Position numbers and translations under genes: made by a program. A DNA stretch of 5,583 bases, taken from the NCBI GenBank assembly GCA_002167465.1, contig NHBL01000015.1:1-5583 (forward strand), given 5' to 3'. Of the stretch, positions 1 through 5,583 are shown piece by piece (the stretch's first letter is position 1; the number at the start of each line of letters is the position of its first letter). Under the pieces are notes generated by a model. It saw only the letters and a program-made list of their open reading frames with translations, was not told the DNA's origin and searched no databases. This stretch comes from a bacterium TMED6. GTDB lineage: Bacteria > Fidelibacterota > Marinisomatia > SCGC-AAA003-L08 > D37C17.

Positions 1-25
1 TATAAATATTTTTTAAATTTATTAT
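1..25. other. AT-only stretch before rnhB
   Basis: The 25 bases before the first start codon are entirely A and T, with no purine-rich Shine-Dalgarno element. Two of the forward frames contain stops here, so a preceding gene could end in or just before this stretch, but too little is visible to identify it. A TATAAAT-like string at the extreme edge resembles a -10 box, but in DNA this AT-rich that carries no weight. Confidence 0.3.
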
Positions 26-982
26 ATGGATATTTTAAAATATGAAAAATTGTTTACCTCACAAGGATATCGAAACATTGTAGGTATTGATGAAGCAGGA
101 AGAGGCCCGTTAGCAGGGCCAGTGGTTGCAGTTGCTATAAATTGTGGTACATCTAACCTTATAGAAGGTGTAAAGGATTCTAAAAAAATATCAGAGAAAA
201 AAAGGTTTTTATTATATGATAAAATTTTAAAGTCTGTAGTTGATGTAGGTATAGGAATTGTCCATGAAAACGAAATTGATTCTATTAATATACTACAAGC
301 AACCTATGTTGCAATGAGAAAAGCTATTAAAAATCTAAAGATAAAACCTGATTTACTACTTATAGACGGAAATCGCGCAGATATTAAAGATATTAAACAA
401 AAAAATATAATAAAAGGTGATTCTTTATCTTATTCTATAGCATGTGCATCAATAATTGCAAAAGTAACAAGAGATAAAATGATGGTTGAATATAGTAAAG
501 TTTTTCCTAAATATAATTTTGATAAACATAAAGGTTATGGAACAAAGTTTCATTTAAAAGCAATTTATGATAATAATGCATGTCCAATTCATAGGAAATC
601 TTTTAAACCTATTAGTGAATATTTACCTACTTTAAAATATTTTAAAGATAATAAAAAAATTAGGTTGTTATCCTGTCAAATCGTTGCTGAAAAAATGATT
701 AAAAAAAACGCTAAGATTATTTCTTTTAATGAAGATTTTGATATTGTTAGTATAAAAGAAAATATTTTAATTTTTTCTTCAGTAAATGCTATAATTGGAA
801 ATAAAACAATTAATAGTAAAATTCCTCTTAATATAGTTAATTTAGATAGCACTATTAAAAATTTTATTTTAAATCTAAATAGTGGAAATTTTAATAAAGT
901 AAGAATTTATAATATTGAACTAGAATTAAAAAAAGATGGACATAAAATAAATGTTAAAAAAGATGATTTATACGATATTTAG
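26..982 (+). CDS. rnhB: Ribonuclease HII with a degenerate YraN-like C-terminal extension
   Basis: RNase HII cuts the RNA strand of RNA:DNA hybrids and incises 5' of single ribonucleotides embedded in DNA, acting in the cytoplasm with Mg2+ or Mn2+. The type 2 RNase H core spans about residues 15-204. It shows the GIDEAGRGPLAGPV signature with acidic residues D22 and E23 and the G25-R26-G27 motif. D114 lies in LLIDGN, D132 in KGDS, and the ASIIAKVTRD block spans 141-150. Y171 in HKGYGT corresponds to the conserved substrate-recognition tyrosine. All four metal-binding carboxylates are therefore present and the enzyme should be active. The family is usually about 190-230 residues, but this protein has 318. 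Residues about 212-318 resemble YraN/UPF0102 (separate feature). The ATG at 26 leaves a normal-length N-terminus before the catalytic motif, and no Shine-Dalgarno is visible. The last 32 bases overlap ggt. Confidence 0.95.
   Translation: MDILKYEKLFTSQGYRNIVGIDEAGRGPLAGPVVAVAINCGTSNLIEGVKDSKKISEKKRFLLYDKILKSVVDVGIGIVHENEIDSINILQATYVAMRKAIKNLKIKPDLLLIDGNRADIKDIKQKNIIKGDSLSYSIACASIIAKVTRDKMMVEYSKVFPKYNFDKHKGYGTKFHLKAIYDNNACPIHRKSFKPISEYLPTLKYFKDNKKIRLLSCQIVAEKMIKKNAKIISFNEDFDIVSIKENILIFSSVNAIIGNKTINSKIPLNIVNLDSTIKNFILNLNSGNFNKVRIYNIELELKKDGHKINVKKDDLYDI
659..979 (+). other. YraN/UPF0102-like domain fused to RNase HII, catalytic residues eroded
   Basis: This is the C-terminal part of rnhB, residues about 212-318. 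Its order of elements matches YraN, a predicted nuclease-fold protein often encoded directly downstream of rnhB. It has an N-terminal helix resembling the family's E-x-x-A-x-x-x-L-x-x-x-G segment (S216-CQIVAEKMIKKNAKII). Next comes an N-E-D-F-D-I-V strand where YraN has G-G-E-I-D-L-I, then a hydrophobic IFSSVN strand where YraN has VFVEVK/R. It ends with a K-V-R-I-Y-N-I-E strand matching the family's VRFDVV. D239 may correspond to the YraN aspartate, but the Glu and the Lys/Arg of the E-V-K motif are replaced by S252 and N254. I infer a fused, probably inactive YraN domain. The assignment rests on manual pattern matching of a weakly conserved sequence. Confidence 0.55.
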
Positions 983-2678
983 AAAATTTATTTTTATATC
1001 TTTATTCTATTCAGTCCTATTATCAAAGTTCCCTGATGCAATCGGTTATAATGGTATGGTTGTTAGCTCAAATGAATATGCATCTAATGTGGGGATTGAT
1101 ATATTAAAGAAAGGTGGGAATGCAATTGATGCAGCTATAGGTGTTTCTTTTGCTTTAGCTGTTGTACATCCAGGTGCTGGAAATATTGGTGGTGGAGGTT
1201 TTATGGTTATTAGGACTTCAGATGGAAAAGTATCTACAATTGATTTTAGAGAAAAAGCTCCTTCAAAAGCTAGTAAAGATATGTTTCTAGATGATAGTCT
1301 TAATGTAATACCTGGAAAAAGTTGGTCTACATCGCTTGCTACAGGAGTTCCTGGTTCAGTAGCAGGTATGTGGTTAGCTCATCAAAAGTATGGTTCTGTA
1401 AATTGGGCTGATATTGTAAGGCCATCCGTTAAACTTGCTCAATATGGTTTTAACTTAGATCCATTAAATTGTTCATATTTAAATTCTGAATATTATAAAA
1501 ATTTACTTTCAAATGATATTGAGGCAAAAAAAATATTTACTAAATCTACTAATTTTAAAATTGGAGAAACATTTATTCAAACAGATCTAGCTAATACTCT
1601 GCGTCGGATTGCTTTTAATGGCTACAAAGGGTTTTATGAAGGTGAAACTGCAAAAAATATTGTTAAATGTATGGATCGTACTGGTGGAATAATAAGTGAA
1701 CAAGATTTAAAAAATTATAAAGCAATTGAAAGAGCTCCTATTGAATTTGATTATAATGGTTATAAAGTATATTCTATGCCACCTCCTTCATCCGGAGGGG
1801 TAGCATTAGCAGGAATTTTAAATCAGCTTGAAAATGTAAATTTTGACTCAATCACATATCATTCAGCTGATTATATACATCTTATTGTAGAAGCAGAAAG
1901 AAATGTTTATGCTGATAGGTCAGTATATTTAGGGGACTCTGATTTTAATGATATTGCTATAGATGAACTAATTTCTGATAATTATAACAATTCAAGATGG
2001 AACGAAGTTGATTTATTAAATGCAAGAAAATCAAACGAAGTTAAAGAAGGTAATATTATATATAATGAATCGGAAGAGACTACACATTACTCTGTTGTTG
2101 ATAAATGGGGAAACGCAGTTAGTGTAACTACTACTGTTAATGGATGGTTTGGAAATGGAATTGTCGTTGATGATTCAGGTTTTTTATTAAATAATGAAAT
2201 GGATGATTTCTCTAGCAAGCCTGGTCATCCAAACAAATATGGATTAGTTGGAAATGTTCTTAATTCAATCGAACCTAACAAAAGAATGTTAAGTTCTATG
2301 TCTCCAACTATTGTTGAAAATCCAGAAGGTGAACTTTTTCTTGTTGTTGGATCACCTGGAGGTTCAACTATCATAACAACCGTAGCACAGGTTATATTAA
2401 ATGTTATAAATCAAAATATGTCAATTAAGGATGCTGTAGAGCAATCTAGATTTCATCACCAATGGTTACCTGATATTGTTTATTTTGAGCCACTAAATTT
2501 TTCAAAAGAAACATTAAATTCACTCAAAAACATGGGTCATAATTTAAGCTATAGAAGAAGTATAGGAGAAGCTAACTGTATTAAAATAGACTATTTAGAT
2601 GATTTAGATAAACAAAAAGGTTATATATTTTCTGGTGCTGCAGATAGTAGAAGAGGCGCTTCAGCAAAATCATATTAA
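951..2678 (+). CDS. ggt: Gamma-glutamyltransferase precursor (glutathione hydrolase)
   Basis: This Ntn-hydrolase hydrolyses or transfers the gamma-glutamyl group of glutathione and related peptides, usually in the periplasm or outside the cell. The 575-residue length fits the family. Residues 1-25 form a basic then hydrophobic export signal with no clear A-x-A cleavage site. The core resembles E. coli GGT closely: GGNAIDAAIGVSFALAVVHP, the GGGGF glycine stretch, and R100 in DFREKAPSKA (substrate carboxylate binding). The autocleavage site falls before T377 in EETTHYSVVD, giving the catalytic N-terminal threonine of the small subunit. T395, N397, D419, S448-S449 and G470-G471 match known active-site positions. 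The lid loop is kept, with Y430 in the gating-tyrosine position, so this is the lid-bearing class. The start at 951 overlaps rnhB by 32 bases. An in-frame ATG at 963 is an alternative that would also leave a working signal peptide. Confidence 0.96.
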   Translation: MLKKMIYTIFRKFIFISLFYSVLLSKFPDAIGYNGMVVSSNEYASNVGIDILKKGGNAIDAAIGVSFALAVVHPGAGNIGGGGFMVIRTSDGKVSTIDFREKAPSKASKDMFLDDSLNVIPGKSWSTSLATGVPGSVAGMWLAHQKYGSVNWADIVRPSVKLAQYGFNLDPLNCSYLNSEYYKNLLSNDIEAKKIFTKSTNFKIGETFIQTDLANTLRRIAFNGYKGFYEGETAKNIVKCMDRTGGIISEQDLKNYKAIERAPIEFDYNGYKVYSMPPPSSGGVALAGILNQLENVNFDSITYHSADYIHLIVEAERNVYADRSVYLGDSDFNDIAIDELISDNYNNSRWNEVDLLNARKSNEVKEGNIIYNESEETTHYSVVDKWGNAVSVTTTVNGWFGNGIVVDDSGFLLNNEMDDFSSKPGHPNKYGLVGNVLNSIEPNKRMLSSMSPTIVENPEGELFLVVGSPGGSTIITTVAQVILNVINQNMSIKDAVEQSRFHHQWLPDIVYFEPLNFSKETLNSLKNMGHNLSYRRSIGEANCIKIDYLDDLDKQKGYIFSGAADSRRGASAKSY

Positions 2679-2687
2679 CATAAAATA

Positions 2688-4157
2688 ATGAAAAATAAAA
2701 TTGATAAATATATAAAAGAAGCTAAGGTATTATTTGTACTTATTATAGTAGCCTTTACAGTTAAATCTTCATTAATTGAAATCTATGTTGTGCCAACAGG
2801 TTCAATGGAGAATGAAATTTTAGTTGGAGACTTATTAATTGGAAACAAATTTACTTATGGTATGAGAACTCCAAATTGGCTTGGTGTTCCATATACTAGA
2901 TTAGGATTTTATATTCCATCAATCAGATTACCTCAATTTAAGGAAGTGTCAAATGGGGATGTTGCAATGTTTGAGTACCCACGTGACCCATTTCAAAAAT
3001 ATGTAAAAAGATGTATTGGTATCCCAAGAGATACTATATCAATTATTGATGGAGAAATTAATATAAATAGTAAAATTATGCCATTTCCCAAAAATGCTAA
3101 ATATATAACTTTTAAAGAGGCAGATTTAAATAATGATGGTTGGATAAATAGACTTGATTATAATATGGTTAACCCTTCTAATTCTAGAAGATTTCAAGTT
3201 GCTCTAAGGAAGGCTCAATTTACTGCTAAAAATCAAGCAAATGTATATGATTCACTATTTAACACAAAATCAACAATATTGTTAGATAAAGATTTTCAAT
3301 TAAATCCATACAAAAGTAATTTTGTTTATAGTAGTAATAACAGAGATTACCCTTCAATTCAAGAACAATATTTGATGGGGACAGTATATCCATATTTTAA
3401 TGGAAATACAGATAATATTGCACCTTTTATCGTTCCTCACAAGGGTATGAAAATAAACATAAATGATTGGTATGATAAACAGAATGAATGGATTTCATTT
3501 ATAACACTGTTAGTTCAAGATGGTAATGATGTATCATTAGACGGTTTAAGTTTTATAATGGAAGATCCTGAGTCTATAGCTCAAATAAGTGGTATATTGT
3601 GGTATAAGCTGTTTCCTAATCAAGATAAACAAAGAGATAATTATCACAATAAAAAGGCATCTTTAAAATCAAAGAATAAAATAAATATGGTTGATAATCC
3701 ATGGAATATATATGAAAATCCGTATCTTTATACTTTTGAATCTAATATTAACCTTGTTAAATCTGTTGATTTAGATCAAGATGGTACTTTTACAAAAAAT
3801 GATTTAGTTAATGATAAGATTTTTGATTCTTTTATAAGTAAATATTCAGAAAATGAAATACAAAACATAGTTAAAAACGATTATGATGGTTCATATTTTT
3901 TATTTGGTTTGAACTTTTACAAAGATTACGCAGATAAGTATATAATTGAAAATCTTAAGGTTAATAACATCTATTTAAAAGATATGATTAATTATGAAGT
4001 AGTTCACGATTATTATTTATTTATCGGGGATAATAGAGATAATAGTTTAGATTCTAGGTACTGGGGTTTTGTGCCTGATTACCAAATACTTGGAACTCCT
4101 TTACTTTCTTTATTAAATATCAGTAACTTAAGTGTGAGGATTAAAACTATTAATTAA
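2688..4157 (+). CDS. lepB: Signal peptidase I with two long inserts carrying EF-hand-like loops
   Basis: Signal peptidase I (family S26) is a Ser/Lys protease anchored in the inner membrane that removes signal peptides from exported proteins on the outer face. Residues about 13-32 form one membrane anchor. The catalytic serine is S39 in VPTGSME and the general-base lysine is K107 in YVKRCIGIPRD. The terminal GDNRDNSLDSRYWG box is at 447-460. The catalytic set is complete, so activity is expected. At 489 residues it is much longer than E. coli LepB (about 324), because about 320 residues separate the lysine block from the GDNRDNS box. A recognisable family segment (VPHKGMKI, about 249-256, to about 290) lies inside that region and divides it into insert 1 (about 133-247) and insert 2 (about 291-430). 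Each insert has one calcium-loop-like motif. Long LepB proteins occur in Bacteroidota, so length alone is not novel. The gene follows ggt after 9 bases, with no Shine-Dalgarno. Confidence 0.93.
   Translation: MKNKIDKYIKEAKVLFVLIIVAFTVKSSLIEIYVVPTGSMENEILVGDLLIGNKFTYGMRTPNWLGVPYTRLGFYIPSIRLPQFKEVSNGDVAMFEYPRDPFQKYVKRCIGIPRDTISIIDGEININSKIMPFPKNAKYITFKEADLNNDGWINRLDYNMVNPSNSRRFQVALRKAQFTAKNQANVYDSLFNTKSTILLDKDFQLNPYKSNFVYSSNNRDYPSIQEQYLMGTVYPYFNGNTDNIAPFIVPHKGMKININDWYDKQNEWISFITLLVQDGNDVSLDGLSFIMEDPESIAQISGILWYKLFPNQDKQRDNYHNKKASLKSKNKINMVDNPWNIYENPYLYTFESNINLVKSVDLDQDGTFTKNDLVNDKIFDSFISKYSENEIQNIVKNDYDGSYFLFGLNFYKDYADKYIIENLKVNNIYLKDMINYEVVHDYYLFIGDNRDNSLDSRYWGFVPDYQILGTPLLSLLNISNLSVRIKTIN
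3123..3158 (+). other. EF-hand/dockerin-like calcium loop in LepB insert 1
   Basis: LepB residues 146-157 read DLNNDGWINRLD. This fits the 12-residue loop D-x-N/D-x-D-G-x-I-N-x-x-D, with D146, N148, D150 and D157 as side-chain ligands, G151 at the turn and I153 at the hydrophobic position 8. An Asp instead of Glu at position 12 is typical of dockerin and many prokaryotic EF-hand-like loops. The loop would face the outside of the inner membrane. Calcium binding is inferred, not shown. Confidence 0.7.
3768..3803 (+). other. EF-hand/dockerin-like calcium loop in LepB insert 2
   Basis: LepB residues 361-372 read DLDQDGTFTKND, again fitting the 12-residue loop. D361, D363, D365 and D372 are the candidate ligands, with G366 at the turn and F368 at the hydrophobic position. 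A plausible exit helix (LVNDKIFDSFISKY) follows. It lies 215 residues after the first loop and in a different insert, so the two would have to come together in the fold to form a paired EF-hand or dockerin-like unit. Confidence 0.65.
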
Positions 4158-4158
4158 A

Positions 4159-4620
4159 ATGATATCTATTATAGCATATATTATTAAGTTACTGTTAAAT
4201 TTGTTTGTTACAACTATTCTAGTTACTGATGTGACTTCAAACAAGAGTAATGATGGTAAAAATTTAAAGTTAATATTGTTTTGTTCTTTTTTCACTTTAA
4301 CATTAGCATCTGTAAGTTCTTTAATAAGTGTTATGGATAAATCAATTCTATATTCCACTACTTTATTAGTTATTTTCTTTATCATTAATTCTCTTGTTGT
4401 TAATTTCGATATTGATGAAAAGTTAAAAATTTATCTAATATGTTTATGTTCTTTTTTGTTTGGTATTGGAGGAATAACCTTAACATTAATAGGTATAATA
4501 TCGTCTGTAATTAGTTATATAATACTTTATAATAGCACAGATTTTTACAAGTTCTTTTTTTCAAATGTTGACAAGGATAATGTAGATAAAACAGATTTTG
4601 ATGAAAATCATACTATTTAG
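4159..4620 (+). CDS. Multi-spanning membrane protein of unknown function
   Basis: I do not recognise this 153-residue protein. It is strongly hydrophobic, with probable membrane segments at about residues 3-23, 36-58, 62-82 and 89-123. The last is long enough to be two short spans or a hairpin broken at the G-I-G-G near 102-105. The C-terminal 20 residues are polar and acidic (VDKDNVDKTDFDEN) and probably lie in an aqueous compartment. No catalytic motif, cysteine pair or transporter signature is visible. The ATG comes one base after the lepB stop, which implies translational coupling and supports this start, although there is no Shine-Dalgarno. The reading frame is credible because it is the longest here, continuous with the operon, and has a coherent membrane pattern. 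A link to signal-peptide processing is possible from position alone but unsupported by motifs. Confidence 0.75.
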   Translation: MISIIAYIIKLLLNLFVTTILVTDVTSNKSNDGKNLKLILFCSFFTLTLASVSSLISVMDKSILYSTTLLVIFFIINSLVVNFDIDEKLKIYLICLCSFLFGIGGITLTLIGIISSVISYIILYNSTDFYKFFFSNVDKDNVDKTDFDENHTI

Positions 4621-4654
4621 ATGAAATAAAGATTGTATGATTCCATTTTTTTTT
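4606..4654 (+). terminator. Candidate intrinsic terminator with the upstream stop codon in its stem
   Basis: AATCATAC (4606-4613) is exactly complementary to GTATGATT (4635-4642). Inside it, TATTT (4614-4618) pairs with AAATA (4624-4628) around a five-base loop, leaving a six-base bulge (4629-4634) on the right side. Three bases after the stem comes a run of nine T (4646-4654). This is the layout of a rho-independent terminator, and it sits exactly between the membrane-protein gene and the next gene. The stem is AT-rich and bulged, so it would be weak. The TAG stop (4618-4620) begins inside it. Chance pairing in AT-rich DNA is the main alternative. Confidence 0.45.
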
Positions 4655-4666
4655 AAAAATTAAGAT

Positions 4667-4969
4667 ATGAATTTCAATAAAAAAGAAGATAGAATTAAAT
4701 ATTTAGAAGATAAGTTTGATAATCTTAAGGATGTTATTGGTAGCAATTATGGGGAGCCGCTAATGAAAGAGCTTGTTTCTCGACTAAATACTACAATAGA
4801 TGGATTTAATGATGAAATGTCTAATTTATTTAAAGCTCTTAAAGATAAAGAGAAAAAAAGAGAAAAATTACTTAATGATATAGATACAAAAAGTATTAAA
4901 AAAATACCCAAGAACAAAAACATGTCTAAATGGGAAGAGAAACTTAAAAAATTAGAACAACAAAAATAG
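4667..4969 (+). CDS. Small charged coiled-coil protein of unknown function
   Basis: I do not recognise this 100-residue protein. It is dominated by Lys, Glu, Asp and Asn, with regularly spaced hydrophobic residues at about 8-24 (RIKYLEDKFDNLKDVIG), 33-70 (MKELVSRLNTTIDGF onward) and 86-99 (SKWEEKLKKLEQQ). That pattern suggests helices forming coiled coils, with a Lys/Pro linker near 77-85. No signal peptide or membrane span is visible, so it is probably cytoplasmic. It starts 12 bases after the T-run of the candidate terminator and ends 12 bases before the next gene, so it is probably co-transcribed with that gene and may be its partner. That pairing is an inference from position. There is no visible Shine-Dalgarno. 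The frame is supported by its length, spacing and composition, not by homology. Confidence 0.7.
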   Translation: MNFNKKEDRIKYLEDKFDNLKDVIGSNYGEPLMKELVSRLNTTIDGFNDEMSNLFKALKDKEKKREKLLNDIDTKSIKKIPKNKNMSKWEEKLKKLEQQK

Positions 4970-4971
4970 GA
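4968..4971 (+). promoter_or_regulatory. Weak Shine-Dalgarno-like AGGA
   Basis: An AGGA that overlaps the TAG stop of the preceding gene lies 10 bases before the ATG at 4982. It is the only purine-rich element at a plausible distance from any start in this window. With four bases and slightly long spacing, it may be coincidental. Confidence 0.3.
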
Positions 4972-4981
4972 TTATAAATTA

Positions 4982-5583
4982 ATGGCTAAAGAAATAAAAA
5001 AAATTGGTGATATTTTAATTAAAAGAAAATATATAACTAAAAAGCAACTTCAAAATGCTTTAGATGAACAGGGCGACAGACCTTTAGGCCAAACTCTTAT
5101 CGATATGGGTTATGTTAAAGAGAATGAGATATCAGATGCACTTGAAGAGCAATCATTATTAAAGCAAACTTTAGAAACTGCTAAAGATGCTGTTGCTAAC
5201 CCAATCCAATATAAAGCATTATGGTTTATTGTTGTTTTTTCAATTTTAGGTATTTTTTTCATTTACAATCAGTTAACAGGAACTGTTGATGAAGGAATTA
5301 AAGGTAATGCTCAAACTAATGAATTGCAAGATGAAGATATTAATGCTGTTTCGGTTAAAGAAAAGAAATTACGTTTAAGATATATTGGTCATAATAGTAA
5401 ATTGAAAGAAATGCAAGATACTACTATTCAGATTAAAAAAAGAAATTCAACTTTCAAGAGAGATGTAGCTTCCGAATTTAAAGGTACAAATCAAGAAATT
5501 GATGATGTTAGATCTATAATGTTTGATACTGATTCAGTCTTGAGTGAAGATTTAAGTGATTTAGATGATAGATTTTTTACATA
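4982..5583 (+). CDS. Membrane protein with MshE/GspE N-terminal-like repeats, 3' end outside window
   Basis: The frame is open from the ATG at 4982 to the window end, giving 200 residues of an unfinished protein. Residues 8-30 and 35-57 are two copies of one unit at a 27-residue period (IGDILIKRKYITKKQLQNAL and LGQTLIDMGYVKENEISDAL, each ending in D/E-E-Q). This is the pattern of the GspE/PilB/MshE N-terminal domain (LG-x-x-L-x-x-x-G-x-I-x-x-x-x-L-x-x-A-L-x-x-Q). In some members that domain binds cyclic di-GMP. Here the Arg before LG is Lys in copy 1 and Pro in copy 2, so ligand binding is uncertain. One membrane span lies at about 80-95, with charge favouring N-terminus in and C-terminus out. 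Residues about 100-200 are polar, acidic and heptad-like, probably coiled coil outside the membrane. No Walker motif is present so far. It is probably not the secretion ATPase itself; function is unknown. Confidence 0.8.
   Translation, partial: MAKEIKKIGDILIKRKYITKKQLQNALDEQGDRPLGQTLIDMGYVKENEISDALEEQSLLKQTLETAKDAVANPIQYKALWFIVVFSILGIFFIYNQLTGTVDEGIKGNAQTNELQDEDINAVSVKEKKLRLRYIGHNSKLKEMQDTTIQIKKRNSTFKRDVASEFKGTNQEIDDVRSIMFDTDSVLSEDLSDLDDRFFT

Noticed and set aside
1..45. Forward frame 1 open through the window start, as the tail of an upstream gene
   Set aside because: It encodes only YKYFLNLLYGYFKI before TGA, resembles no recognised C-terminus, and overlaps rnhB. There is not enough sequence to support it.
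4128..4385. 85-residue reading frame on the minus strand
   Set aside because: It lies almost wholly opposite the membrane-protein gene, has no start context of its own, and its composition is what reverse reading of AT-rich membrane-protein codons yields.
4568..4600. TTGACA (4568-4573) as a -35 box for the downstream gene pair
   Set aside because: The hexamer is exact, but at 16-18 bases spacing the sequence is AACAGA/ACAGAT/CAGATT, a poor -10. GATAAT at 4577-4582 is too close. A Bacteroidota-type TAnnTTTG element is also absent.
4621..4629. ATG AAA TAA directly after the membrane-protein stop
   Set aside because: A two-codon frame has no supporting evidence and falls inside the hairpin region.
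26..5583. Alternative genetic code, as none of the five visible stops is TGA
   Set aside because: Trp is encoded by TGG throughout and no real gene contains an in-frame TGA. TAA/TAG preference is expected in AT-rich genomes with so few genes sampled.
1..5583. CRISPR arrays, tRNA or rRNA genes, insertion sequences
   Set aside because: I saw no regularly spaced direct repeats, no tRNA-like cloverleaf in the short intergenic gaps, and no transposase motifs or terminal inverted repeats. Genes fill nearly all of the window.

Overview
This window is a strongly AT-rich, tightly packed bacterial segment in which every convincing gene lies on the + strand. The lineage cannot be fixed from the sequence alone. 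Three features suggest a streamlined member of the Bacteroidota/FCB part of the tree, possibly a marine one: very low GC with Lys/Asn/Ile-rich proteins, almost no Shine-Dalgarno sequences, and an unusually long signal peptidase I whose catalytic motifs are split by inserts. This is an inference of modest confidence.

Layout: (1) rnhB at 26-982 encodes ribonuclease HII followed by a roughly 105-residue tail that looks like a degenerate YraN/UPF0102 nuclease-fold domain. (2) ggt at 951-2678 overlaps rnhB by 32 bases and encodes an exported gamma-glutamyltransferase with every major catalytic landmark intact. (3) lepB at 2688-4157 follows after 9 bases and encodes a 489-residue signal peptidase I with two inserts, each carrying one EF-hand/dockerin-like calcium-loop motif. 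(4) A 153-residue multi-spanning membrane protein of unknown function starts one base after lepB (4159-4620). Its stop codon lies inside a hairpin followed by nine T residues, a candidate intrinsic terminator. (5) A 100-residue charged, coiled-coil protein (4667-4969) and (6) a protein truncated by the window edge (4982 onward) come next. The last one combines a GspE/MshE N-terminal-type tandem repeat, one membrane span and a polar probable coiled coil.

The first four genes look like one transcription unit because of the overlap and gaps of 9 and 1 bases. rnhB is housekeeping (ribonucleotide removal and RNA:DNA hybrid cleavage). ggt and lepB act at or outside the inner membrane, and LepB could process the exported GGT precursor, although co-location may simply reflect compaction. 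The last two genes probably form a separate pair, and nothing visible ties them to the first group.

The most unusual things here are the split signal peptidase with paired EF-hand-like loops, the RNase HII fused to a YraN relic, and the MshE-N-like domain on a single-pass membrane protein rather than at the front of a secretion ATPase.
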